The notes: generated by a model not told the origin, from the letters alone. A stretch of 64,000 nt of DNA from Isoetes taiwanensis (GCA_021234155.1 JAJEKV010000071.1:3098483-3162482); one strand, 5' to 3'. Shown: positions 10,985-23,716, counted from the first letter of the stretch. Numbers and translations: made by a program.

Positions 10985-12966
10985 TTAGGAGGTTTCGCCG
11001 AGCAGCTAGTACTAGTTATCAATGGCATCCTCTTGAGCAAGATGACCATGAACATGTGAATATCACATCTGATATTGTGCAAGAATGAAAGTCTATATCT
11101 GCACTTTGAGCTTCCAACAAACGTTGTTCTTCGATATGTTAGATCTTTGCTTCTAGAGTATGTACCTTCATTGGTATTTTACTTTTGTCTCAATGGCCGA
11201 ATCATTCGGGGCTGTAGGGAATTGACAGTAAAATGTCATAACTTGAATAATAGACATTTTCACCTAGATGCTCTTTATAGGTATTGTATCAAATCCTTAT
11301 GGGTGTTGTATCAAATCTAATATCACTACAAGCAGAATTAATCTGTCGTGTATTGCAAACCTTAATATATGCATCCCCAATATCGAAAGAAAGTTGACAT
11401 TTGTGCACTGCAGAAAGAAAGTTGCAGATATTAAGCAGTTTCAATCAATCAGATAATATGTTGTTTCAAATCAATCAGTTGCATTGAATGTTACGAATGC
11501 TTGAATCGATTCAGTCGCTTTGAATGTTATGAAGTTCATATACTAATCCTAATCATAAGTTAAGAATTCAATTTTGTCCGCATCGTCATTGTCCAACTAT
11601 GAAGTCCATAGACTAAGCCATTTAATTTTTAAAATTTTACATGCAAACATTCTATAAATTTTAACTTAATTAAAAAAGAAGATCAATATGAATACAACTT
11701 GAAACAACTTGAATACAAAGCACGAGACACGCGACCTGCATGAGAATGTAAGTGCTCTTGGATCTTTGTAACAGTTGATGAGGGATGTGGCTCTTATAAA
11801 TCTTTAAAAAGTAAGACTATGATAACACGAACCTTTAGCCCTTAATCTCCTAAAGCTTAATATTTGAGTTACCTATGGCCTATTGAGCATCTTCGCTCAA
11901 GAAATGTCGTGCTTTTGCTCCTCCAAGACTCACAGATTTTGGAACATTTGTCTTATCAGAGGACTGCTTCTCATACTTCGTTATCTTCACTTCACCTTTA
12001 AAATGGCATACTAAAGAATAAGAAGCTTCATAGTTGTAAGGATAAAAATAAGATATTAAAGATACATAGTTGTTAGGATACTAAAGAATAAGAAGCTTCA
12101 TTGATTAATACTATGTTATTTTGGAACAAAGCTGAGGTAAGATCTAAATGTAAAAGTCATTAAAACTTAGTGGAGAAATCAAAGAAACTATCAATATTTC
12201 AGTACTTTAAACAATGTTATTTCTTTGCGCTCCAAAGCGATCTAGAACGTCTAGGATGTCAATCCAGAGTTTGAATTAAAGCATAAATTGAGATAGACCC
12301 TTGTTGGATAGTAAATTTACTAATTACTGGAAGATCCATTTCCAGTCCAACGAGCTCAAGGAGCTTGAATCCATCCATATCTGGCATATAGACATCATCA
12401 CCAGGTCAAAGTTCTATTTCATGGCATTTTAGTTGACATAATTCTTAACTAAACAATTGAATAGCATAAGTTCTCTGCAGGTAAAGATTGTTAGTATATT
12501 ATTTTTATCAAGCCATGTATGTTTGTATGACAGATTGATGTATGACAACTTTATTGATTGTATGATTTATGACAGATTGATGAAAGCAAACTACACAGTT
12601 AGATGAAAGCAAAAGCAAAAGCAAAAGCATATGCTTTAGTTCCATTTGATGTTTTCATAAGAAAAATAGTGCTTTGTTTGTTTGGAACTGCTGCAAATCT
12701 CAAATACAAGCATTAACTACTCAAGCATTAACTACTCGAGTTGCTCGGGATATACGAGAATCACGAATACGCTTGCTCGTTTTACTTCGTCTATAACACC
12801 CTTCAAAGGCCTGAACTAACGGACTCCATTTCTTAGTACAACCCCCGTATTGAGTGCTACACTGATAAATTGTTTTGAATAATTTGTGTGATTTCTCCAT
12901 CCCTTCTGCATTGAACTTTGGTAAGATCCCATATTCTTATATATAAACCAGGACAAGTGAGCAGAT
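10985..12966. mobile_element. Dispersed repeat family R, copy 1 (left part)
   Basis: Extensive similarity to 23,755-24,965 and 27,118-29,083 in blocks. 10,985-11,640 matches 27,118-27,745. 11,618-12,180 matches 24,115-24,525 and 28,290-28,745. 12,690-12,966 matches 27,925-28,217. One block has a shared plus-strand frame (11,075-11,320 here, 27,063-27,443 in copy 3) with the motifs YLHFELPT and LNGR.IRG. Another block has a minus-strand frame ending near the motif GGAKARHFL. Block order differs among copies, so this is a rearranged transposon or segmental duplicate of unknown class. Confidence 0.7.
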
Positions 12967-12969
12967 AAT

Positions 12970-13120
12970 GCCACGGTTCTATTGCGACAGCAATAGAACC
13001 GACATTCCGTGGATGGGGACGTCCCTTTGTCACTCCTCCTATTTATTCAGCCTCTCTTCATTGTTCTATCATCGGCGTTCTCTTGAGCTAGATTTCTCCT
13101 TCTCTATCCTATCAGTTTCC
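12970..13120 (+). repeat. Left end of E, inverted with 16,840-16,989
   Basis: About 150 bp matching the complement of 16,840-16,989, with one 6-bp deletion, one small insertion and a few substitutions. It starts with the hairpin cggttctattgc / gcaatagaaccg. Confidence 0.9.
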
Positions 13121-16080
13121 TACTCTCCTATTCTCCTATGATTCTCTATTTTGATTTCTTCTAGTGTGAGGATAGGGCTTCTATCTATTCCCTTTTCTCT
13201 TCCGTTTGCAAAGCATTTTTTCCCTCTTCCTTGAAGGCGGTGTGGTCTAGTTCCGTTGCAGATCATGAATGCAGTTCTTTCAATTTCGGTGCTGGATTAG
13301 CGTTGGGTTCTTTTTCTTTTTGCATGTTCGTACCTTTGATGCGGGCTGAAGGACGGTGCCAGGATGTCTCTGGAGCCATTTGGTCAGATGGATCGAGACT
13401 TGTCTGATGAAGCTGTGGACCTGCCATACAAAGGAGGTTTTTTGTTCTTTATCGATTTGAACATTTGGCCTTTGTTTTCTTCATAGCTTTGTGCACAGGT
13501 TAGTTTTCTTTGCCAGATTGATTTTCGTCACAGCTTTTTATGTTTTTGTTTTCTATTTCGGATTTACTGTGTCGGTGGCCCCTTAACCTTATGATTAGCC
13601 ATATCCAAGTTCCCTTATTCCAAATCGCTTGAGTTTTTGCCTATCGGTCTAGATTCAGAGGACGATCTGGGCTATTGCACAAGCCACATTCACTCTATTG
13701 CACAAACTGGTATTGAATCCGGTTCAGATCCCAGTATGCTATCGGGCTTTTCTCCTTGATCTGACCATGCTGGGCTGGTAACTTATATTCCGTCATGGCG
13801 ATCCGATTTGTTCTTCCCCAGATCTTCTCAAGTTGTTGTTGGGCGAACCATCTTGTCTTGGCGACTTGCCACTACGAATCAACTAGTCTTACAGCCTGCC
13901 TTCTTTCCGAATTTGTTTATCCTGTTAGACTTCCTTGCCTTGTCCAATTGTCTGTCGCATAGCTTTTGGATTTCAAGGAGTCGGTGATTGCCCCTCTTGG
14001 ATTTGTTTCGGCTGATTGGATCCGTGGGAGGTGGTTGTCTTTTCTTCTCACTTGTTTTTATTCTTGATAGCTAATTCCTGGAGTTTTCAGCAATCGATCT
14101 GCCAAAGTTGGCTTCATGCTTCACCGTTTCCAGGCCGGAGCATCCACCGCCTGTCGCTGGCGCAGGTTCAACAGCCGGAAATACCGGGCGCCGGTTTCCC
14201 CTCCTCCTTCTTACATTGGGATACCGGGTGTCCTCTTGTCCATTTCTTTGTGATAAGTTCTTGGTTTCTCTTGCTCGTCTTCCACCTTTTCCCTGGACCT
14301 TACTACACCTCATTTCATTTCTTCCGTATTCATAAGAGTGGCTTTATCTTTTCTCAACTTGATTCATATTGACCATAGCTAGAATGGATCGATTGACATT
14401 CGAGGTTGTTTTGTAATGACGATGACGACGGTCCATCTAGCTTTGGGTTGCGGTATGATGATTGCTCATATATTTTAGTAGATGGAGTTCACGTTACGTT
14501 TCTTGCATCTCATAAAATTTTGGGGTTTTTGTATATTTTTACAATTGTTCATTGTCTATTGATCGGTCTTTGAGGATTTTGCTCAATTTCTTCTGGTAGT
14601 AGAGTCTGCGTTTTATAGTTCTTTTTGGTTTGAAATTTTTTGCTGTTTTATGCCTACAGTTGATGCATTCTTTTCACATATGTGGGACCTTGCATCCATT
14701 TTTGCATTTTTCTCGTATATACCTTAGCCCCTTGCTTTCTGTTGTAAACTGAGTTTTTTTTGGGATGTTTCAAGTTTGGGGTTACATGTTTGGATCGATA
14801 TGTGGTGATTTGTAAACGCAGAGGTGCCGTGGGGAGAATTTCTTGTTGTTTTTTCTTGGGGTTGGTTGGCATAACATTTATGTCTTTGGCTTGGTCTTTT
14901 TTATTATCACGGTTCTCCTGCTTTGCTCCAGTTTAATTGCTGAGTGTTCGGATTGTTTCGCTTTTGTCATACTCCTGTGGCCCTAGTTCATAGGCTGGTA
15001 AGATTATGCATTGATCTTAGTGTTCGCCGGAGCTTTGCATAGATTGCACATAGCTTGGGTTGCACTGAATTTGCATAGTAGCTTTTTGGTATCTTGTTAT
15101 ATCGGGGCTTCGATATCGGTTGTTTCTTTACATTGCATGTCTCGTATTGTGATCATATTGGGAGTTTAGGCTCATGCCACTTTTTCATAATGTATTTGGC
15201 CTGGTCTTGTGCTAACGTTTGGCATGCAACCTCTGTTCTGTCCTTATTTATGCGCATTCTACATCTTATGGTTTGACCGTCTTCTTGTGATGATTTTGTG
15301 CATGGCTTTCTTTTGTGACAAAGAGGTATGTTTCTCACATGTTTTCTGGCTAAATGCCTTGGGATTTGTTTGTTCTTTACGGATCGGCATCTGCTCTGGT
15401 AACTCTATTTTAATACAGGTATTTTGATCCCTTTACCTTTATTTTCATCTTGCCATGTTCCTGCTATTCCAATTGTCTCTTGAATTGGTGGGCTATGTTA
15501 CTGCGTTGTCAGCTTCAAGTGTTTCCGTATGCCTCGTTTCCAGGTTAGATACATTGTTCTTGTTCCTTTAAGTTCCATTCGTTCTATGGTCAAGTTACTT
15601 CCCATGCTCCATTGGCTCTTGTTGGATGGGTTTTGTGTTTACCAACTTCTTCTTTTCCTTCAGTTATTTTTGTCGATATTCAAGGTTTTTTTTTTATGTT
15701 TTGATCTATTGTGTGCTTGCACCTTGTTTTCTCATTTTGCATTGTAGTTATTTTATCATTCTTGGGCATTGTTCAAGGTTTCTGTTTATGTTCCATTTAT
15801 GTATGTCGTGACTCCGCTCTTTTTCGGTGCCTTGTGGTGGATTCTTAGTGTTGACATTCGGAAGTTTATTAGATACTGCAAGCTATGGTCCATTTTTTGT
15901 GGTTCCATTTGCCCTCTTGATTTTCATTTTCTTGTCCTTATCTTGGTGCACATTTTTGCTCTATTTTTCTTGTTTTGCTTTGTCACTTTGTTTGCCGTTG
16001 GAGTTTCGTTAGTCTCATTATCGCCTCTTCTCCATACGTTTGCTCCATGGGTTGTCCCAAGTTGCTCTAGTTCATCTTAG
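13121..16080. other. Pyrimidine-rich non-coding body of E
   Basis: About 3 kb with a strongly T-rich plus strand. Short plus-strand frames rich in F, L and C (for example 15,769-16,080) are products of the base bias. No motif is recognisable. The bias ends abruptly at about 16,080. Confidence 0.6.
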
Positions 16081-16454
16081 TTAGTGGTGTTCTCATTGAG
16101 CTTTGTAAAACATTGAGTACAAATGGATCCCTCACTAGGGATAGATAAATTTGGAAATATGAACTTTAAATGCTTTGAAACTAGACAATCATCGAGAGCA
16201 TGATGAAACAGAAGAATACAACATAAAAGTGGTTTAATCCGCCACTTGATCGATGCAAAGGTGAGAAGACCCGGTGGCTGCTCCTCATCGGGAAGAAGAA
16301 CCACGCCTTCTTAGGTTTTTGAGGAAACCCAAGCAAATAATTGAAGCACGACCCCACGCACTATGGCAACCACAAAGCCTTAAACAATCCTGCAGAATTA
16401 AGGCTGAAAGAAAAATAACCCGTCAATGAGTTAGATGCCATAGGCAAGAAGACT

Positions 16455-16770
16455 TGGAGGCTCCGGGGCCACGCCGAGAAAGAAACAACAGCCGACCAAT
16501 CGGGAACCGTCCGCGGAATGACCATCGCGGGAAAAAACAACCGATTAATGCTGCCTCGAAGGCTACAGCGCCACGCCGAGAAAAAACAATAAATATGATC
16601 TCGGAGGCAACACGCCACGCCGAGAGAAAACATGAATAATAAATATTGACTCAGAGGCTACAAAGCCACACTGAGAGAAAACATGAATGAATAAATAAAA
16701 TACTAGTGCCATGCCGAGAAAGACTAAACCAATAAGTATGCCTCCACGCTGAGGAAATAACGAATGCAAA
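16455..16770. repeat. Degenerate minisatellite, about 50-bp unit
   Basis: At least five diverged units carry gaggcta-cc-cacgccgagaaa-like cores, near 16,455, 16,560, 16,602, 16,650 and 16,706. They lie just inside the inverted left end of E, a subterminal position that in many DNA transposons holds transposase-binding repeats. Confidence 0.65.
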
Positions 16771-16989
16771 TGTAAAGGACATAGAAAAAGAAATAACGAA
16801 CACGATCAATGAAAAAACCATCAAGGGAGGGAGGGTGAGGGAAACTGATAGGATAGAGAAGAAGGAGAAATCTAGCTCAAGAGAACGCCGATGATAGAAC
16901 AATGAAGAGAGGCTGAATAAATAGGAGGAGTGACAAAGGGACGTCCCCATCCAAGGAATGTCGGTTCTATTGCTGTCTAGAACCGTGGC

Positions 16990-17027
16990 ATTCCTAGGAT
17001 GGGTCCTATGATAGGCATATACTGGCC
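16990..17027. repeat. 38-bp perfect inverted partner of E's right end
   Basis: Begins attcctaggatgggtcctat and is the exact complement of 23,717-23,754, including the 3-base aat flank. Similarity stops abruptly inside both copies. Confidence 0.95.
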
Positions 17028-17214
17028 GATAGAAGAGGAACAAACTAAAAAAACTACTCAGCATGGAAACTGAAAGGAAGAGAAGCTAAAGGGAAATATA
17101 GTACAAAGAAAGGGAGAAACGAGTCTACAAGGTCACTGGAAAAGAATGCATAGATAAGGCTGACGGCAATCAGAGTAAAACGAAGGAAGGGGAAACTAAG
17201 AAAAAATGGAGGGA

Positions 17215-17866
17215 AAAAAGGGGTTTCAGCTTATGGTCAATCCCAGCCAATGACTCCTCAGGAGGGATTGCTATTGCTTGGAATGATCACTTGGATATTT
17301 CCAATACTTATATGGTGAATGGGAGAAATGGTAGATGGCAGATTCTCTTATGTACTTTATTTAAAATTAGAATAGCTCTTGTTAACATTTATGCATATAA
17401 TGATCCAGGGGAGAGAGTGGAAATCTGGAACAGGGTCAAGAATAGCTTAGATAATTTAGAGTTTGATGAATGTATTTTAGGTGGTGATATTAACATGGTT
17501 ACTAACAGTTTTATGAAAAATAAGAATTACAGACCTTTAGGTAAGAAGGAAAAAGAGGCGTGGTCGAATCTGATTGAGGGGAACAACCTTACGCTTGCTA
17601 GAACCAAGGCAGATTCCTACAGCTGGACGGATAAAAGGGTGGATCCCACTCTGTGTTTGCATGACAGATTTTATCTCTCTGAGAACTTATGGAATAACAG
17701 TAATAGAGTGAACAACCTAGAGGGGTACACCCTGTCTGACCACTATCCCCAGCAGCTCAGGATCATGGCTAAGGACTCTATCAAAAGAAGGAAGACCTAC
17801 TTCAAGCTCAACACTAGCCTTCTGGATCATGAGGAGTTTAGCACAAGATTTCAGCAGCAGCTCTAG
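17215..17866 (+). pseudogene. LINE apurinic endonuclease domain, N-terminus lost
   Basis: The open frame enters at SGGIAIAW-like residues, then LVNIYAY, GGDINMV and SDHYP. These match the GDFN and SDH catalytic blocks of L1-type APE endonucleases, which nick target DNA for target-primed reverse transcription. The first catalytic block (WNVRG-type) is missing through 5' truncation. A stop at 17,864-17,866 separates it from the RT frame. Confidence 0.85.
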
Positions 17867-17901
17867 TTAAATATCCTGCACTTTGGGAGGAACCGGGCCG
17901 G

Positions 17902-18170
17902 ATGCACTGGTGGGTCAAGGTGGCCAAAGCCACCAAAATTGGCTTAAGGTCCGGGGTAGGACAAATGCACCTTGAGAAAACTATCCACCTTCGTAACCGA
18001 GAGAAAAGTCTTACAAACGCCGGGAAGAAGATAAGGAAGATATTAGTGCAGAAATTGAGAAGGAAGAGATTAGAATTGCAGAGGGTTGGAGACTTAAGGC
18101 AAAAGTTAAGGAAATTAAAGAAGATGAAAGGGGTAGCTCCAAGTTCTTTTTTGCCAAAGCCAAGGGGAGG
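17902..18170 (+). pseudogene. LINE endonuclease-RT linker, frameshifted
   Basis: The frame at 17,902-18,174 begins with the residues MHWWVKVAKATKIGLR and is rich in K and R. This is the basic linker that joins endonuclease and RT in plant L1 ORF2. At least one frameshift separates it from the RT frame that starts at 18,171. Confidence 0.7.
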
Positions 18171-20696
18171 GTGAAAAGAAACCACATTTTCGAAATTAGG
18201 GCTGGAGAGGAGGATATCACTGAGGAGAATCAGATTAAAACTGCAGCAAAGGATCACTTCAAAAACATCATGGGAACTAACAGAGATGGTCAGCCCGGGG
18301 ATATGGACAGGTTCATTAATATGCAAAGAAAGGTTCTCCAAGAGGAGAATTTGAGCATTGAGAAGCCTTTCTCCAGTGAAGAACTCTACTCTTTTGCAAA
18401 GGAAATGGAAAAAGGCAAGAGCCCGGGACCTGATGGGCTTCCTGTGGAATTTTTTATTAAGGTGTGGCCTATGATTGGGGAAGATATCACATGCCTGGCC
18501 AATGAATTTAGGGTCTCTAAATGCCTGGATGCAAGAATAAATACCAGTCTTATTACCCTCATTCCTAAAATAGATGTTCCTGCAACCTTTTCGGACTATA
18601 GACCAATCTCTTTGTCAAATGTGATTTACAAGCTAATATCAGGTACTATAGCCAGGAGACTGAAGACAATCCTGGAAAGGATTATCAGTACATCCCAAGC
18701 AGCTTACCTGAAGGACAGATTCATTCTAGATAATGTTGTCACTGCTATATTGGGTCTTCATTGGGCCAAAGAATCTCACCAAGATGTCGCCCTTATCAAA
18801 TTGGATATAACCAAGGCTTTCGACTCGGTTAGCTGGAATTTTCTTTTCAAATGTTGCTATGCCTTAGGGTTCTCAAACGAGGTCATCCTTCTCTTCAAAG
18901 CCATTCTGTCTAACTCCAGGTCCTCAGTTTTGATTAATGGGGAGTGTGGCCCATTCTTTCCCCTTGAAAGAGGGGTAAAGCAAGGATGCCCCCTAGCCCC
19001 TTTTCTTTTTCTTATTATCATGGAAAGCCTCCATAGCAAATTGGAGGAAGCCAAGACTACTAACCTGATTCAAGGGCTTACCCTGCCAGGAAGTGGGCAA
19101 TTGGATCAGATTTTGAACGGACATTTTGCAGATGACACATTCTTGCTGGTTTCGATGGATAATAGATCTCTGATTAACACTCAAGCAATCCTGGAGGAGT
19201 TTGGGGAAGTATCAGGCTGCAAGATAAATCCTATGAAGTCGAAAATTGTAGCTAAGGATCAGGTAAAAGGGGAGCAAACGGCTGCTCTCATGGGCTGTAA
19301 GTACATTTTACCAACCAATTCATCTAAAATCTTGGGTATTCCGATGGTTATGAAGGGCAGCCCATCAGATATCTGGAATGATATAATTGAGAAGTTTCAG
19401 AGGAAGGTGGACAGTCTTAATTCCAAGTATATTTCCAAGCAGGGACGGGCAATTATAGCCAACTTTGTGATCTCCTCTTCTCATGTTTACCAATCCTCTG
19501 TTATTTTAGCTCCAAAAAAAGTTTCCTCCAAGCTTCAGAGTATTATAGGCAGATTTATCTCCTCTGGCCAAAACAAGAGATGCTGGATTCCTGTTGCTAT
19601 GAAGGAATGCTGCAAGACCAAGAAAAATGGGGGGTTAGGTGTGATCAATATAGAGAAACAGGGTATAGCTCTTGCAGCCAAATATTTCTACAAGGCTGCC
19701 TACAACCAGATTAACCATCCTGTATCTATTATTATCAGGCATTATCTGGGTAAGTGCACCTCTTATGGATGGAGGAATCTCAGAATTAACTTACCCCATT
19801 CTATCTATTTTCCCTTCTTGGTCCCCAAATCCACCCCTGGCCTGCTTAAGAAGTGGATCAAGGCCTGGGATCAGATTAAAGGGATGTACACTTGGAAAGA
19901 AGGGTTGTCTATGGACCAATCCATATTTTGGAACCCAGCCCTCCTTACTAACAATTCCTCTTTATGCCTTGCCTGCCACTTCCCTGAACAAGCCAGACTC
20001 TGGACCTCTAAAGGCATTTGCACGATCAGGGACATGTTCAATGATCAAGGAATTATCCCCTATAGGGACTCAAAGCTCTCAGGAGAAGGGGATTCCGAAA
20101 TGCTGTACAATAATATTTGCTCAATGCTTACCCAAGGCATCTGGATAGAAGAGGCTAATAACTGGCAACATAAGGGGAAAGCTGACTTCAAAGTTAAAAA
20201 TGCATACAGATTTCTTATGAAGGATCAGGCCATGACTTTGCATTTTAAATGGCAAATTGGGAAGGAAAGGTGTGCTAGGAATCTAAAGTTCTTGTGGTCC
20301 AGCCCTATCCCCCCCAAGATTAAATCATTCATGTGGCAGTTGTGGCATAGGGCTCTAGCTACAAACAGCAAAAGATATAGGATTCAGATGACAGACTCAG
20401 ATATTTGTCCCAGATGTTTGTCTCATAAGGAAGATGAGGACCATCTCTTTAGGAACTGCCTGTGGTCAGAATGGATCTTGGAGCTTGCTTCAAATTTGAT
20501 AGGCACTGACCTTATCTCCCTAAGCTCTACAGATTTCTTTATGCCCGAGCAACCTACGGACTGGAGGGTTTATATTATCCTTTGGAGAATATGGAAAGGA
20601 AGGAATGAGTTCATCTTCAACGATGACATCATCCACCCGGAAGCTGTTATTAAACAAATTGAATATGACATTAGATGGATAAATGCAGCAGGTTAA
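18171..20696 (+). CDS. LINE ORF2 reverse transcriptase with zf-RVT tail
   Basis: An 841-codon uninterrupted frame. RT palm motifs are complete: KSPGPDG (about 83-89), LDITKAFDSV (211-220), KQGCPLAP (270-277) and the catalytic FADD (319-322). The C-terminus carries the plant zf-RVT block with CPRC and H...C near residues 750-770. It copies its own RNA at a nicked target. The catalytic aspartates are present, but lack of ORF1 and of an intact endonuclease makes the copy non-autonomous. The starting ATG is only the first in frame; the true protein began upstream in the endonuclease. Confidence 0.93.
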   Translation: MKRNHIFEIRAGEEDITEENQIKTAAKDHFKNIMGTNRDGQPGDMDRFINMQRKVLQEENLSIEKPFSSEELYSFAKEMEKGKSPGPDGLPVEFFIKVWPMIGEDITCLANEFRVSKCLDARINTSLITLIPKIDVPATFSDYRPISLSNVIYKLISGTIARRLKTILERIISTSQAAYLKDRFILDNVVTAILGLHWAKESHQDVALIKLDITKAFDSVSWNFLFKCCYALGFSNEVILLFKAILSNSRSSVLINGECGPFFPLERGVKQGCPLAPFLFLIIMESLHSKLEEAKTTNLIQGLTLPGSGQLDQILNGHFADDTFLLVSMDNRSLINTQAILEEFGEVSGCKINPMKSKIVAKDQVKGEQTAALMGCKYILPTNSSKILGIPMVMKGSPSDIWNDIIEKFQRKVDSLNSKYISKQGRAIIANFVISSSHVYQSSVILAPKKVSSKLQSIIGRFISSGQNKRCWIPVAMKECCKTKKNGGLGVINIEKQGIALAAKYFYKAAYNQINHPVSIIIRHYLGKCTSYGWRNLRINLPHSIYFPFLVPKSTPGLLKKWIKAWDQIKGMYTWKEGLSMDQSIFWNPALLTNNSSLCLACHFPEQARLWTSKGICTIRDMFNDQGIIPYRDSKLSGEGDSEMLYNNICSMLTQGIWIEEANNWQHKGKADFKVKNAYRFLMKDQAMTLHFKWQIGKERCARNLKFLWSSPIPPKIKSFMWQLWHRALATNSKRYRIQMTDSDICPRCLSHKEDEDHLFRNCLWSEWILELASNLIGTDLISLSSTDFFMPEQPTDWRVYIILWRIWKGRNEFIFNDDIIHPEAVIKQIEYDIRWINAAG

Positions 20697-21228
20697 CTTT
20701 TCATGTAATGATCCTTATTAAGTTTTGGTGCTGTGCAGGGATTATATTCATGTTGCTGCGTAAACTTAAATGGAAAAGGATGGACGAGCAAGCGAATAAT
20801 GAATGGGTGAAGGTTTTTGGGCCTCCGAATCCGGAAGAGCACAATATACTATGCTTCTGTGGATGTTGTTGTGATCAAAATTATGATGCCCGCAGAGGCA
20901 TGATCTGTGAAGCCAAGGATAGCAAGTGGCGTTTTAACATGGCGATGGCGGAATCCTGCATCTGTATTTTCTGTACTCTCTCAATGATGGTTAGAGGCAG
21001 AGGTCGTAAAAGGGGGAATCTGAATCTTAAATCCCACTTCTAGCTTTATTTATCTCATCCCTGGACAATCTCCTATCAGCTGTTGTGAACCTAATGTATT
21101 TGGCTCGGCTTTTTTCTCTGATTATCCTTTTAAGTCGAATAACTATATGGGTTATACTTCCCTGTAAAAAGTAGTTTTGTAATTTTACTTCTATAAATAT
21201 ACTTATAAGCCTTCAATCAAAAAAAAAA
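20697..21228 (+). other. LINE 3' UTR and poly(A)
   Basis: Non-coding tail of the LINE ending in a run of about ten A. A shorter frame (20,675-21,043) overlaps the ORF2 end and has no recognisable motif. Confidence 0.7.
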
Positions 21229-23716
21229 GAGAAGACAGAGGCAAAGGAACAATGAAGAAGCAGAAAGAGCAAGTAATGCCGGAATGCAAACAATGGAATA
21301 AATGAAAATGAAGGAGAACATGATGGAGGAATGCTATGAAAGATGGAAACGGGAACATAAGAATGAAGAAGACAAAGGAAAAAATGCAGTAAGAGATGAG
21401 GGAAGGAACTTATGGGACAACAGCAGACAGAGCCATGAACATGATGTCATCATCAAAGTAACGATCTCAAATGACTAATGTCCAATAAATACTACACTAA
21501 CAAAGATACTATAAAAGCAACTATCCTAACTAGCAATAGAAAAAGAGCAAGAAGACAAAGAAACCAAAGAAGGAACCGATGTGACTAATATAGTAATAAT
21601 GTCACTAGAGTTAAACGAAACAATAAGCTAAAGAAAATAAATTAAGGAAACAATGCAAACACAACCAAAATAGAGAAATGATATCAAAATGGAGCTATCG
21701 AGATAATGAGGAGTGTATAGCAAATGGAGCGCACCACACCCATAATGAAGCATGTAGAATCTAATAAAAGCGATTGAAAATGTGGAATAAAAGGAGGAAC
21801 GAACAAATCGACTGATAGACTGGAACAAATGGAGAAAAAAGGCACCAAGTACTGGGAAAAAGGGAAAATATGGAAAAGACATGAGCAAAGGAGGGAAAAA
21901 AGCACATTTAGATAATGAAGCAATGGCAAATGGATGGATTAGAATAGCAAAAACATGTCCAGGGAATACATAATAACTGGAATGATGATATCAAGAAAAG
22001 AAACAGAACCTAGAGCAAAAAGGACAACTATGAAACCGGACTAAGCATAAAAAATTTTAACGCACTTGGCAAAGGTGCACAACTCACAGTTAGAAGCATA
22101 GAAAAGTTATGCAAAAGACCCGAGTGAAAACAACGACATAAAAAGAACTAGAGGTACCAACCACGAGTAAATGGCACAAAGGGATCAATATCTATGCGAA
22201 GCAAAAGTTAATCTGAAGCAAATGATTAAATGTGGCATGCAAAAAGGGTCAAAAGAACTTATGAAAGTATAAGGAAAAATGCCATAGGGACAATGGGTTA
22301 ATGAAACAATGTCAGGAACAAGAACTTACCAAGCAAAAGGACAAAACTAGAACCCATATGGCCAAATTGGAATAGTTGCACAACTGGCACCAAGACGAGA
22401 AAACTACTGGCGAAATGCTAGAGGTAACATCAGATGACCATACAAAGGTACGATGATTGGAACAACAAAACCACGAACAATATACATGATATCCTATGCA
22501 TGGATCAAAGATCAAATGAAACAAATGAGCTATAATGCTAAAAAGGGATTAGAGAAGCAGAAGGCATTAGCTAAAACCAGATACGCACATATACAAAAAG
22601 AGAAATAAGGGAACTGTGACAGTGGCAAAAAGGGGTAATATGGCACAAATAACGAATAGGATTGAAAAACACAACGCATGTCGGAGAGTAAGAAGAACAA
22701 TATTATCTAAGGTGACAAAAAGGGGCAACATGGAGCAATAAAACAGAAGGAGTAACGGAAGTTGAGGAATCCAACGAAAAAACATGAAGTAAAGAAAGAC
22801 AAGAGACAATGGGGCTAAACATGCTCCTACCAGGCCAAACACCTCAAACATGAAAAGCCAAAAACAATCGAGCAATGATTGTGAAATCATGATGTAACGA
22901 GGAAAATAGAATGAGCGAAACTCAAAGAAACAAATCAATGTGCGCAAAAACGAACAATATTGAAAATACGAATCAAAACACACAAGGTACTTAAAGAAAG
23001 ATAATTGTGCCAATACACACAAATAAACTAGATGTCGAACTACATAATTGAGAAGTTATTCTAATATGCTTGCAAGAGCCGACTATGAAATCAAAGAGAA
23101 TATGTGGCAAAGAAATCGACTATGACATCAAAGAGAATATGCTCGCAGAGAAATTAGGAAATAACTGATCTAAAAACCCATTGTAAACCTGCATGCGAGA
23201 AGTGGATATGGGATCAAAGAAAGCATGCTTGCAAACAAACCTGACTAAGGCTGCCAAAACCCTGAGAAATAAGACCTTTGTGTATACGCACAACAATGCT
23301 CCTAGATGATCCGTATGGAAAACCAAAGATGCTTCAAGAGGGTAAGTGAGAGAAATAGGAGGAACAAGGAGTGTGGATCAAGAGATATTGCAAATGCAAA
23401 TCAAGAGAGATGGAGCAACCGGAACATAGGGCAATAAAAATGAAAAGAGCAAATGACACCTTAAACAAAGCAATCTAAAGCAACATAATGGGGACAAATG
23501 GAACCAAATGTAATATGGAAGCCAGTGGAAAGGAGACCATTAGAAGCTAAGAAGAGAAGGAATTGAGACCTGGCTAATGCAACTGATGAAAGAGAGATGA
23601 AGTATGAACCAAAATGAAAGGACAGATGGCTCATAATGAAGCAAGCAAATAGACTAAAAAAAAAAAGACTGAGAGTAATAAAAATAGAAACAACGCATAT
23701 AGGAATAGTAAACAAA
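21229..23716. other. Purine-rich non-coding body of E
   Basis: A/G-rich plus strand. In complement it has the same T/C-rich texture as 13.1-16.08 kb. Minus-strand frames rich in F, L, C and S (for example 22,567-23,022) reflect the bias. No protein motif is seen. Confidence 0.6.

Larger units (their letters stand above)
17215..21228 (+). mobile_element. L1-type LINE, 5'-truncated and frameshifted
   Basis: An endonuclease remnant (17,215-17,866) is followed by a disrupted linker and a long reverse-transcriptase frame (18,171-20,696). A 3' UTR of about 500 bp and a poly(A) run at 21,219-21,228 close it. The endonuclease N-terminus and all of ORF1 are missing, so the copy was truncated at integration. 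It sits inside the A/G-rich part of E. A target duplication was not convincing, because both flanks are purine-rich. Confidence 0.9.

Noticed and set aside
15769-16080. Plus-strand hydrophobic frame of 103 codons
   Set aside because: Same T-rich bias; no start context, no motif, and overlapping open frames.
22567-23022. Minus-strand frame of 151 codons rich in F, L, C and S, membrane-like
   Set aside because: The whole region is T-rich on that strand. Similar frames occur in several phases, so it reflects base bias.
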